From Lysinibacillus sp. G4S2 (GTDB lineage: Bacteria > Bacillota > Bacilli > Bacillales_A > Planococcaceae), in assembly GCF_030348505.1 (NCBI RefSeq), contig NZ_JAUCFJ010000002.1, positions 2,856,001-2,920,000 of the forward strand: a stretch of DNA of 64,000 bases, written 5' to 3'. Below are positions 55,688 through 63,958 of this stretch, piece after piece. The notes under the pieces were generated by a model, which was not told the DNA's origin, did no database searches, and was given only the letters and a program-made list of their open reading frames with translations. A program made the position numbers and the translations under genes. Positions within the stretch are counted from its first letter, which is position 1; each line of letters opens with the position of its first letter.

Positions 55688-55826
55688 TGTTTAGATTGTC
55701 CTAAACCATTCATAAGATATTTCAACAACCCAAGAGGACAAGTAATGGCTTTCGGCAATTAACAAAAGCTTATAATTATACAAAAAAGTCTTTCATTATT
55801 CAAAAATGAGAGCCTTTTTTGTGTAA

Positions 55827-55859
55827 AAAAACCGACAAAACCTTAGATTTTGTCGGTTA
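55827..55859 (-). terminator. terminator of serine hydrolase gene
   Basis: AACCGACAAAATC pairs with TTTTGTCGGTT, with T7 in the minus direction. Confidence 0.8.
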
Positions 55860-55878
55860 GCAACCCTAATACACGGGT

Positions 55879-57369
55879 TTACTTATTTTCTTTTTTAGTA
55901 AAAATGCTCAATAAGCCTAGTAAATAAAAAATAACACTTCCCACTATGACACCATAAAACAACACAGAAATTGAAGTAGGACCCCATACTTTAACAAATT
56001 CCCAGTTTGCCCCTAGTAAAATTTTAGGGAACATAATTAAAAGTGTCAAAAATATTGCTACAACTAAAGAATGTATGATTAGGAAGAACGTCCTTTTTGT
56101 ATTGAACGATACTCTCATTCGCTGTTTTTTAACAATCTGCCTCAATGTTGTTAGCAATAAAATACTTAAAAACATCCCAAATCCTACGACAATCACGCAC
56201 AAAAGCGTCACAGTTTTATCTATTCTTTGTAAGTTGTCGGAATGGTTAATATCAATATTTTTCCCTTCCCACAAATTCATCACACCTTGTCCAATAGCGG
56301 TTGTATAGCTCGAATTCATATTGGACAGTATGGCCACTCCTAATTGTTCATCTGGCTGCATAATGAAATAAGATGTAAATGTTGGATTTTCACCTGCATG
56401 GAGTAAATATTGTTTTTTGTCTTGTTCCATAACTCCCCATCCACTAGCGTAGTATGTATCCTTATCGAAAGGCTCTACAGATTGATCAGGAATATGCGAT
56501 TCTTGAATAATTTTCTTATCAATAGAATAAATTTGGCTACTTCCTAACTGTAACTTTAACCATTTTGCTATATCATTCGTGTTGCTTATAATATATCCAG
56601 CAGGTACATTTCCACGATAGATAGGTGGTGTGTATGGCTGCTCTCTCATTAGTCCGATTTTATAACCTGACGCCATCTCATCAGATTTAACTTGATGAAG
56701 ACCAACAAATGAATCATTCATATTAAGTGGCTCTAATATATGCTGTTTAATATACATATCAAAGGGCTGTTTTGATACCTTTTCAACAATGAGTCCCAAA
56801 ACATCATAATTCAGCGTTGCGTACTCAAATGAGCTACCTGGTTTACGATCTAATGGCTGATCAAGTAATTTTTTCACAGTCAACTCAAGAGCATCACTTT
56901 CATTACTTTCAGGGATATTAGCTATGGTGATTGATGGGATCCCACTTGTATGATGCAGTAACTGATTAATCGTAATCGACTGCAGCTCTCCATTATATTT
57001 TAACTTCAACCATGGGATATACTTTTGGACATCATCAGATCGTTTTAACAATCCTTCCCTTTCCAATTGTAGAATGGCTAGTCCTGTAAATGCTTTCGAT
57101 GTGGATCCTAGTTCAAATAATGTATTAGAAGTAACGGGTGTTTTTGACTTAACATCGGCATATCCGAAGCCCTTTTCATAGACCGTTTCCCCCTTCTCTA
57201 CAATTACTAACGATACCCCGGGAATTTTACTAATTGCCATTTGCTCTTCAACAAATTGTTCAATTTTTTGAATTTTTTCATCTGAGCTTGCATGTACGAT
57301 TGTTGGCGATAAACTATAAAACGCTACAATCATAGCAATCATAAACATATAGATTTTTGATGGTTTCAT
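55879..57369 (-). CDS. secreted/membrane beta-lactamase-family protein
   Basis: This 496-aa protein has a signal peptide (..FMIAMIVAFYSLSPTIVHAS) and a penicillin-binding/class C beta-lactamase domain with STSK (89-92), YATLNYD (YxN) and HAGENPTF (HxG). Three C-terminal membrane helices follow (about residues 375-400, 415-440 and 455-485). It resembles PbpE/FmtA-like surface hydrolases. The ATG at 57369 has AAGGAG 8-9 nt upstream. Confidence 0.83.
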   Translation of the reverse strand: MKPSKIYMFMIAMIVAFYSLSPTIVHASSDEKIQKIEQFVEEQMAISKIPGVSLVIVEKGETVYEKGFGYADVKSKTPVTSNTLFELGSTSKAFTGLAILQLEREGLLKRSDDVQKYIPWLKLKYNGELQSITINQLLHHTSGIPSITIANIPESNESDALELTVKKLLDQPLDRKPGSSFEYATLNYDVLGLIVEKVSKQPFDMYIKQHILEPLNMNDSFVGLHQVKSDEMASGYKIGLMREQPYTPPIYRGNVPAGYIISNTNDIAKWLKLQLGSSQIYSIDKKIIQESHIPDQSVEPFDKDTYYASGWGVMEQDKKQYLLHAGENPTFTSYFIMQPDEQLGVAILSNMNSSYTTAIGQGVMNLWEGKNIDINHSDNLQRIDKTVTLLCVIVVGFGMFLSILLLTTLRQIVKKQRMRVSFNTKRTFFLIIHSLVVAIFLTLLIMFPKILLGANWEFVKVWGPTSISVLFYGVIVGSVIFYLLGLLSIFTKKENK

Positions 57370-57571
57370 TTTCATTTCTCCTTGGATCTACTCCTTCAAG
57401 ACGTTTTGCCTAGGTATAAGTTAACAACTTCATTTACTATAACAAGCAATTAGTACCTAAACCATCGTTTTACATGACTAAAAACGACACAACATGACAA
57501 TTTTGTAACGTACAGGTCTTTTTACAGTCTATCTGTTTAGACAATCACCTATTAAGCCTATAAAAACAGAT

Positions 57572-57601
57572 AAAGACCAGGCTCAAATGGTGATACCTGG
57601 T
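57572..57601 (-). terminator. terminator of SDR gene
   Basis: GACCAGG..CCTGGTC stem with A/T flanks between the SDR and serine-hydrolase genes. Confidence 0.65.
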
Positions 57602-57630
57602 CATCGTCTTTTACGCAGCAAATCGCTGTG

Positions 57631-58323
57631 TTATCGTTGATTTTTAATAACAATTTCAGTTACAGCTAGTAATTTCCTTGGTTTAATATTATCCATGATA
57701 ATATCCGCGATATCATTAGGATCCATTAAGTTCTTTGTTCGTTCCTCTGAAAATATCCCGTCCCAAAACTCTGTTCTCATACCACCCATGTAAACAGCAC
57801 ATACATTAATGGATGTTTCTTTTAATTCTAATGCAAGACTTTCCGTAAAACCTTTTACTCCAAATTTACTTGCACAATAAACTGATTCCGTTACTTTCCC
57901 CTCTTTACCAGCTGTGGAAACGATATTGACGATCGTTCCTTCATTACGTTCTTTCATACCTTTTAACACTTCTTGTGTGCAAAAAATAGTTCCTTTTAGA
58001 TTTATATCAATCATTTGATGAACTGAATCCTCACTCAAGTTTTCAGCGTTATCAAAATAGCCAACACCAGCATTATTAATTAGTAATTGAATTGACCCTA
58101 AATCATCTTGTATAGATTGAATTATTTTAGCGACCATTTGTTTAGAAGTAACATCCACCTCATAAATAGAATAGCCATTGCTTAACGTTTTAGCCGTTTC
58201 CTCTAGCTTTGATTTCGTTCGGCCTAATAAACAAATGTAATAGCCAAGGCCCGAATATTTTTTGGCAAGTGCAGCACCTAATCCACTGCCAGCACCTGTT
58301 ATAACAACGATATTTTTGCTCAT
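57631..58323 (-). CDS. short-chain dehydrogenase/reductase
   Basis: This 230-aa classical SDR has the cofactor motif TGAGSGLG (residues 8-15), NNAGVG, catalytic Ser in NIVSTAGKEG and YCASK (Tyr/Lys). The cofactor arginine in LGRTKSK suggests NADP(H). The substrate is unknown. The ATG at 58323 follows GAGAGG. Transcribed alone. Confidence 0.87.
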   Translation of the reverse strand: MSKNIVVITGAGSGLGAALAKKYSGLGYYICLLGRTKSKLEETAKTLSNGYSIYEVDVTSKQMVAKIIQSIQDDLGSIQLLINNAGVGYFDNAENLSEDSVHQMIDINLKGTIFCTQEVLKGMKERNEGTIVNIVSTAGKEGKVTESVYCASKFGVKGFTESLALELKETSINVCAVYMGGMRTEFWDGIFSEERTKNLMDPNDIADIIMDNIKPRKLLAVTEIVIKNQR

Positions 58324-58668
58324 ATTTATCATCCTCTCTCGCAGTTAATTATACCAAAATAGAAACTTCTTTCAAAATACGAACATTGAATTGTATCATC
58401 ACCCTTTAGTAGAGCAAAAATAATAGGAAAAATTCCTGATATGCTGATAATAGCATATCTTTCACTATGTATTGCTACTCAAATATTTGCATCCTTAATA
58501 GATTGGTTTTCAGATTTTTCTTTGAAAAGTTTTCTTTGATCATTTCACAGATTTTTTATTTATAGCAAATTGATCAATATGTCTATAGCATCTCAATAGA
58601 GTTTGAATACTATGAGTATGTAATCTGCAGATTATAAAACTTTTATTACGCAAGGAGGTGAATTTTAA
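58324..58668. promoter_or_regulatory. conserved upstream block of paralog B
   Basis: From about 58505 onward the sequence is strongly similar to 36945-37108: shared blocks include CAAATTGATCAATATGTCTA and CTGCAGATTATAAAACTTTT. The preceding part (58324-58500) is unremarkable. Conservation of about 160 bp of noncoding DNA implies a shared promoter; I could not assign a sigma factor. Confidence 0.55.
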
Positions 58669-59010
58669 ATGCCTTTAACTACAGGTCCAGTTGAAAATAC
58701 AGGGAATCAACCAGCAAATGCAACTAGCGTTCGTATTAAAATTCTTAATCTCACTGGAGGTCCGCTTACTGGAGTAATCAGAGTTTTCAGACTAAACGGT
58801 ACGCGACAATTACTATCAACAACTTCCTTTAGCGTAGGTGCTAATGCTTCTACTTTCTTCACTCGAGGTTTAGGACTCTCAGCTCAATATGAAGTAGAAA
58901 TTGCGCCAAATCAACCAGGCGGATTATATAGTGTTTACGGGTTAACAGCTTCAAGTGTTATCATTACTGCCCAAAGGTTTGTAAACTCAGAATTAACACA
59001 GATTCAATAA
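58669..59010 (+). CDS. 113-aa beta-rich protein, paralog B
   Basis: Same length as the protein at 37109-37450 and about 80% identical by eye, with differences concentrated in one loop (residues 63-72: TRGLGL versus DASVGT). CAAGGAGGTG precedes the ATG. It ends in a strong terminator. Two near-identical loci 21 kb apart in the same orientation are a duplication. Function unknown. Confidence 0.75.
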   Translation: MPLTTGPVENTGNQPANATSVRIKILNLTGGPLTGVIRVFRLNGTRQLLSTTSFSVGANASTFFTRGLGLSAQYEVEIAPNQPGGLYSVYGLTASSVIITAQRFVNSELTQIQ

Positions 59011-59043
59011 TTTTGGTACAATTATCCCCTTTGAATATAGAGA

Positions 59044-59082
59044 AAAGTCACTCATTTTATTTTGAAAAATGAGTGACTTTTT
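59044..59082 (+). terminator. terminator of paralog B
   Basis: AAAGTCACTCATTTT pairs with AAAATGAGTGACTTT, with a T5 tail. Confidence 0.85.
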
Positions 59083-59348
59083 ATTGTTCTATTCATAACT
59101 TCTTCAACTATTATTGCAGTTAATTAACCGGTCATTGTCTTGGGAATCTTAACGGTCAAGTCAAGCGAACGTTCCCCTTTCAAAAGTTTTTATTCATTTT
59201 CTTGCATATTCGTTCCAAGTCATCCCTACTATTATGTCAATTAACAACATTTTGTAATTTTCTGGTTATTCAGAACATATAATATTAGTTAATATAAACT
59301 GCATAATTCCATCGAATAAAGAATAATATAAATTGTGGAGGGCGTTAA

Positions 59349-60473
59349 ATGAATACAATTAAATCTTTAATCTTCCCCCAAGACTTGAATAGATTGACCA
59401 AAACTCTACTTAAAGAAGTTTGTAGTGATTTGACATTAGAAACAACAGGAAATGTAAATGAATTAGCGAGCAGAGTATGGAACGCTTTTGAACTAATTGA
59501 AGGCGATGTTCTTACATCAATCAGTAATAATATTTTTACTGGGGCAGTTTCTTTAGTTTGGTATCAAACTACAAATCAAACTGGTTTAATCGGACTTAAA
59601 CAAAGTATTATTGATAAAATGTCATTTAATCCTTTTGAAACAGTAATTACACCAAATAGCGAAAATGTTCCCATTGAGCCTACAATTATTGCTGCTACTG
59701 AAATCGAAGGCTCACAAGCTTATTATTTAAGGTTTATTCACAGATCTGGGATAAATGTTGATTACTTTTTAACTAACCGTAGAGAATACATTAAACATGA
59801 AATTACGACAGTTTATATCGATGAAAATAAGGGAATAATCGAAGTAAGGGCAAGTTCAGCTGTTGCAAAGAAAATTATTGCTGGATTAGCTAAAATAGTA
59901 GATGAAGTATACGAATTCAAACAGTATGATTTCTTAGAAAAGTATGGCGGAACTCTTGAGCCTTTAGCTGATGTTCTTCAAGGAAGACTTATTGATGCTA
60001 CTGGAAGACCAGCTGGATTAGTAAATACATTTGAAGAAACACAAGGTAAATCAATTGTAAGTATACTTTCTGCGATTGATGAATACTATACTAATGGTGA
60101 ATTATCAGTGCTTGAGCAAAATTTAAATAGCGAAGATATTACCAGCATTTTAGAAACAACACCTTTTACTTTGCTACTTTTAAGTGGTCTTGAAACAATA
60201 GGATTAGGGAGTATTAGAGAGTTAAGGGGCTTACCATTGTATAATTATTTAGAGCCTTATCTTTCCAAGCAAAAAGGATCAATACTATTTGAACATAGTG
60301 TTGGTGGAGTAGTACAAGAATATTCTATTCGAATTGGCGTAACTACAAAGACATTTAAGTTCAATGTATTTGCGTCTGAACATGTATTGGATTATATTAG
60401 AGAAAAATTGATTCTGCGAGGTAAAAGTTGTGAGCAATTTAAAGCCATGGGAAATTTCTCAAAAAATAGATAA
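59349..60473 (+). CDS. unrecognised operon protein 1, SAP-like N-terminus
   Basis: This 374-aa protein is not recognised. Residues 11-48 (LTKTLLKEVCSDLTLETTGN, then VNELASRVW) have the helix-extended-helix pattern of a SAP nucleic-acid-binding motif. About 95-190 looks beta-rich (IIAATEIEGSQAYYLRFIH) and the rest mixed. No signal peptide or membrane helix is seen. TGGAGGG precedes the ATG. The last 44 nt overlap the next gene, so the two are translationally coupled. A conflict or defence role is inference from operon form only. Confidence 0.7.
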   Translation: MNTIKSLIFPQDLNRLTKTLLKEVCSDLTLETTGNVNELASRVWNAFELIEGDVLTSISNNIFTGAVSLVWYQTTNQTGLIGLKQSIIDKMSFNPFETVITPNSENVPIEPTIIAATEIEGSQAYYLRFIHRSGINVDYFLTNRREYIKHEITTVYIDENKGIIEVRASSAVAKKIIAGLAKIVDEVYEFKQYDFLEKYGGTLEPLADVLQGRLIDATGRPAGLVNTFEETQGKSIVSILSAIDEYYTNGELSVLEQNLNSEDITSILETTPFTLLLLSGLETIGLGSIRELRGLPLYNYLEPYLSKQKGSILFEHSVGGVVQEYSIRIGVTTKTFKFNVFASEHVLDYIREKLILRGKSCEQFKAMGNFSKNR

Positions 60474-60819
60474 TGCACTCGAGGCAATTGCTATAAGTAA
60501 AATCGACAAATTTTACCATAGTTATATTGCAAAAATAACTGACTTACCTCTTGGAGTAGTCATTGATAAATTATCTGAATTAGAGAAACAAGAAGCGCTC
60601 GTTATAAAATTAGAATTCCACTGTGAGGAATGCAGTAGAAGTATTTTAACTGCCAATAAATTTGAACTGGAAAATATCGATTCATTTACTTGTAAGTATT
60701 GTGGTACAGAAAATTGTTTTGACCCATTAAACGCTATTCCAATAATTAAATTAAGTGAAGATTACAAACAAAGTTTTTCAAAAAAAAAAATAATAACAAA
60801 AGGGTTAATGTCGGGTTAA
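60430..60819 (+). CDS. operon protein 2, winged-helix-like plus zinc ribbon
   Basis: This 129-aa protein starts at GTG 60430 (GAGGT 8 nt upstream) inside gene 1. Residues 10-60 are helical and could form a winged helix (YIAKITDLPLGVVIDKLSEL). Cys65, Cys68, Cys88 and Cys91 form a CxxC-N19-CxxC zinc ribbon. Near its end lies an 11-A run (60780-60790). A -1 shift there leaves this frame and continues without a stop into gene 3, giving a fusion of about 282 aa. Confidence 0.65.
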   Translation: MSNLKPWEISQKIDNALEAIAISKIDKFYHSYIAKITDLPLGVVIDKLSELEKQEALVIKLEFHCEECSRSILTANKFELENIDSFTCKYCGTENCFDPLNAIPIIKLSEDYKQSFSKKKIITKGLMSG

Positions 60820-60851
60820 ATAAACAAAATAAACCTGAGAGTTTAAGAGAA

Positions 60852-61277
60852 ATGATTGATCTTTTAGAAAAAGAAAATTCTGGACAATTATTAGATAAAG
60901 TATCAAAACTCGGGCAAGTAACTATTATTTTAGGAGATGGTTATATGGGTGAATCTAGTAAATATGGTGGTTTAACTTTTGGAGACAATAAAGGTAATAT
61001 AACGATTGAGAACAACGGTACACTGAATCAAGGAATGGCTAGCCAATCTGATGATATTATCCTTGCGTTAAAACAACTTCACGAAGATATTCAAAGCCTA
61101 TCAGATGATCAAAGAGACATTGCAGAAGCGCATTTTGAACTTCTTCAAACGCATATAAACAATGGAGATAAAGAGAAAGCTAAAAAACCATTAGAGAAAT
61201 TAAGTAGTTTGCTAGGTGTTATTAGTTCTATAATTTCTATCGCTTCTGCCCTCGGACTTGGATTCCCTTTAAAATAA
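60852..61277 (+). CDS. operon protein 3, GDNKG motif and C-terminal membrane helix
   Basis: This 141-aa ORF has an N-terminal helix, a beta segment with YGGLTFGDNKGNITIENNG (38-56), a charged helical part (70-115) and a hydrophobic end (GVISSIISIASALGLGF, 122-138). GDN-G-I-N-type segments ahead of membrane helices are common in bacterial conflict effectors (inference). The ATG has no good ribosome-binding site, and the frame is open back through the A11 run, so it may be made only as a gene 2-3 fusion. A MITE starts 3 bp after the stop. Confidence 0.6.
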   Translation: MIDLLEKENSGQLLDKVSKLGQVTIILGDGYMGESSKYGGLTFGDNKGNITIENNGTLNQGMASQSDDIILALKQLHEDIQSLSDDQRDIAEAHFELLQTHINNGDKEKAKKPLEKLSSLLGVISSIISIASALGLGFPLK

Positions 61278-61279
61278 TA

Positions 61280-61409
61280 TAGGTGTATTGATCTGATTTC
61301 CGCTACGGGCTACAATCAGTTAAAATGGAAATATATTAGTGAAATAGTAACGAAAAATTCCTTTTATCGCTCAATAATAAACCTATTTTTTCCTAACCCA
61401 CTTGTCAGG
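61280..61409 (+). repeat. MITE family 1, core-deleted copy
   Basis: From TAGGTGTATTGATCTGATTTC through CGCTACGGGCTACAATCAG to CCTAACCCACTTGTCAGG it matches 63143-63398 (inverted), without the GC-rich core. Ends are degenerate. It lies directly after the stop of operon gene 3. Confidence 0.6.
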
Positions 61410-61505
61410 CACATCTAACAATCTTAGGTGCAGTTTCTAAATGGGGAAATATAGTAAAGAACTCTCTGATATCCTATAGAATTATAAACCTAACAAACCG
61501 TCACT

Positions 61506-61530
61506 CCCCAGTATTAAACTGGGGTTTTTT
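61506..61530 (+). terminator. terminator hairpin
   Basis: CCCCAGT-ATTAA-ACTGGGG with T6. It may terminate the 59349 operon beyond the inserted MITE. Confidence 0.8.
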
Positions 61531-61650
61531 GGACCCTTTTCCTACTTTAAATCCATTTACATATATTAATTTCGGAATAGCTCCTTTACATCGAAAGCAG
61601 GAACATTTTCCAATTCTTATCGTTCATTAATTGATAAGGGGGAGATGAAT

Positions 61651-62012
61651 ATGTTCGGATTTCTTAATTTGGGAAGCCTTGTGCTTGGAATAATTGCTTG
61701 GTTATTACCGATCGGAAATCTTTTACGTTCAAATAAGCAAGTTCATAAAAATGAGGTAGTTATTTGCATGTTGAGCTTCAGTGCTTGTGCGACATCGATA
61801 AGTTTCCAGTTATTTTACAAGACCATCTTGTGAAAATTGAGGATTGGACTGCTCTTATGGATACATCAGGAAGTGCAGTAGATGCTGTAACCATCCTGCT
61901 CATCGGTACGATTCTCTTAAATACTTTAACTATAATTGTACATCGCATTAAAAAAAAGAGAACTATATTATCAAGTGAAAATATAAACGGAGAAAAAAAT
62001 GTACAGAAATAG
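61651..62012 (+). pseudogene. small membrane protein gene, frameshifted
   Basis: Frame 1 (from ATG 61651 after GGGGGAG) gives GFLNLGSLVLGIIAWLLPI..CATSISFQLFY and stops at 61833. Frame 2 continues HLVKIEDWTALMDTSGSAVD to 62012. Adding one base near 61821 (TTTTACAAGACC) joins them into a three-helix protein of about 120 aa, familiar from Bacillales but without known function. Either it is truly broken or a base is missing in the assembly. It overlaps the next gene by 14 bp. Confidence 0.65.
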
Positions 62013-62421
62013 CCGTTCCTACTTTATAGTGGCTTTTACAAATATTATCACTGTCTGTTTAGCCCAAATTTTTTACCATACACTACTTGGTGAATCAAAA
62101 GATGAAGTAATTTTTCAATTTTTGATTTTCCCTTTACTTTTTGTGCTTATCAATATTTTTCTGTGGTTTAGCCAATTCAAACTAAAATTTTTTGAACACG
62201 CATTATTCGCCTATCTAGCCTTCTTTGTTTCCGTCATTGTTACTTCCTTACTGGTATTAGTAATCATAGGGCCTTCTCAAGAACTACCTCCGGGCGAAAT
62301 CGTATTAGGGGCAGATTTGATATTGATTCTTGCCATCTCAACAATACAGTATATAATTTTACTGTTTTTAAATCTCATTTGTTATATAGGTTACCGAATC
62401 TTTGGTACTCGAAAAAAATAA
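61999..62421 (+). CDS. four-helix membrane protein, hypothetical
   Basis: This 140-aa protein has four hydrophobic helices (about residues 8-28, 40-58, 66-92 and 103-130) and a basic end (GTRKK). It starts inside the 3' end of the preceding frameshifted gene with GGAG (acggagaaaaa) upstream, so the two form one transcription unit. No family was recognised. Confidence 0.6.
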   Translation: MYRNSRSYFIVAFTNIITVCLAQIFYHTLLGESKDEVIFQFLIFPLLFVLINIFLWFSQFKLKFFEHALFAYLAFFVSVIVTSLLVLVIIGPSQELPPGEIVLGADLILILAISTIQYIILLFLNLICYIGYRIFGTRKK

Positions 62422-62732
62422 TAATAATTTCCAAAAAAGGATGATGGGAATCAGAAGTTTTCTTTAATATAGAAAGTAAATCTCTGATCCCCCTAATCCC
62501 TTTCTATCAACAGCGAGTAATTTATCATCCCTCTTTAACGAGCTGTAATCTGTTATTTACTTCAATCCTGGTGTATTTAACTTACTCTAACGTTTTACTC
62601 AATTTGTGCTTCCACCATTTCCACTTCCCATGTAATAAAATTTTTTTTATTCATATTGCCATCTCAGATACAAGTCGCTATTTTTAATTAGTTAAAAGAT
62701 CTTTGTTTCACTTAAATTGCCCCACTAACACA
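62422..62732. other. gap without gene
   Basis: Between the four-helix gene and the terminator of the next minus gene. No supported frame; AT-rich. Confidence 0.35.
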
Positions 62733-62760
62733 AAAAGCAATTGCTCCAGAACAATCGCTT
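62733..62760 (-). terminator. terminator of membrane protein gene
   Basis: AAGCGATTG..CAATTGCTT stem with T5 in the minus direction. Confidence 0.7.
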
Positions 62761-62806
62761 CCTTTACTAAAATAAGAAGACAACTTAATTTTTCTTCCCA
62801 ATAGTC

Positions 62807-63085
62807 TTATATAAACTGATGCGCTAACATAAAACCGATAGGAATAGTTAACCAAAGCAGAAAGTTGCTCAAGAAAATTTTAAAATAAGAGCTATCTGCT
62901 AATTTATCTTTGGAAAAAAATCTCCACAGAAATAGCACCCCAATAACCCATATTGGTAAGATTAAAAAGAATTCTGGTGTTAAAGCATCAGCTTCACCTA
63001 GTGCCCCTTCTGCAAAAAACCAAGCAATAAATAATGCAATAAAACCACTAATTGTAACATTACCCATAACTAATATTGATTTCAA
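62807..63085 (-). CDS. three-helix membrane protein, hypothetical
   Basis: This protein of about 92 aa has three membrane helices (VTISGFIALFIAWFFAE, FFLILPIWVIGVLFLW and FLSNFLLWLTIPIGFML). The start is most likely TTG 63085, because GGTGGGG lies 6 nt upstream; the ATG at 63100 overlaps that site. No family was recognised. Confidence 0.55.
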   Translation of the reverse strand: MKSILVMGNVTISGFIALFIAWFFAEGALGEADALTPEFFLILPIWVIGVLFLWRFFSKDKLADSSYFKIFLSNFLLWLTIPIGFMLAHQFI

Positions 63086-63142
63086 TTTAAACCCCACCAT
63101 TCCTTTTGATTCTTATGAAATACTTTATTCAGCAGGTTATTC

Positions 63143-63398
63143 CAGGCGTGTTGATTAGGAAAAAATAGGTTTATTATTGAGCGATAAAAGGATTTTTTGT
63201 TACCATTTTGCTAATATATTTCCATTTTAACTGATTGTAGCGTAGGGCTACTCGACTCCCGCGGGATAGCGAGACAGACGAGACCCTGCACGGAGCGGAG
63301 CGGAGGAAGCGGCTCGACGCTCGCCCGCAGGAAAGCGAGTAGCCCGTAGCGGAAATCAGCCTTTTAAAATGTATAAAAATGGTTAATCAACACACCTG
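63143..63398. mobile_element. MITE family 1, full copy with perfect 8-bp TSD
   Basis: The inverted ends CAGGCGTGTTGATTA and TAATCAACACACCTG (14 of 15 match) are flanked on both sides by GGTTATTC (63135-63142 and 63399-63406), a perfect 8-bp target duplication. The interior carries AT-rich arms and a GC-rich palindromic core (about 63247-63357, ACTCCCGCGGGATAGCGAGA.. to ..GAAAGCGAGTAGCCCG). There is no ORF. The two smaller copies at 9028 and 61280 lack this core. Confidence 0.8.
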
Positions 63399-63676
63399 GG
63401 TTATTCCTCATTAAACCCTAAAGATGATGTTAAGGTCATCGTCTCTTCCAAGGCTATTAACTTAATAACGTTACCTTAATTAATCATGTAAAAAAGAAAA
63501 ACAAGAGCAGAAAGGAATAAAAATCATTCAATTACATAAATCATCGGAAACATAATATTTTCATTTTCGTACCACCCTAACAATTATATTCTTTATAATA
63601 TTATAACGATAATTTTGTAAATTAGTTCCATTGATAAGTGTTGCAATTTTCAAAAAACTCATTATGAGGTGATGTT

Positions 63677-63883
63677 GTGGAGAATGATAAATTGGTCTGC
63701 AAGGCTTGTGGTTACGACTCTTTTGCAACTGGTCAACTTGGTCATAGTAGTTTTACTACAGAAGGAAATGTTAGGCCTATAGGATCTTTAATTGCCTCTG
63801 GTTCCCCACTTATTTTGTCATTTTGCAAAAATTGTGGAGAAGTGACTTCAATCAAAGTAGCTAAACCTGAAAAATTCAAATAA
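63677..63883 (+). CDS. small zinc-ribbon protein
   Basis: This 68-aa protein has CKACGYDS and CKNCGEVT knuckles forming a zinc ribbon and ends KVAKPEKFK, like the protein at 16937-17143. The start is GTG after GAGGTGATG. It is a nucleic-acid-binding or structural ribbon of unknown role. Confidence 0.7.
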   Translation: MENDKLVCKACGYDSFATGQLGHSSFTTEGNVRPIGSLIASGSPLILSFCKNCGEVTSIKVAKPEKFK

Positions 63884-63900
63884 TTCCTCGAAGTTAATTA

Positions 63901-63922
63901 GGGTCACTTTCAGCCGAGTGAT
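63901..63922 (+). terminator. terminator of zinc-ribbon gene
   Basis: GGGTCACT-TTCAGCCG-AGTGATCC stem followed by TTTAATTG. Confidence 0.6.
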
Positions 63923-63958
63923 CCTTTAATTGTTTCTTCCCTCATATTGTGCAGTAAA

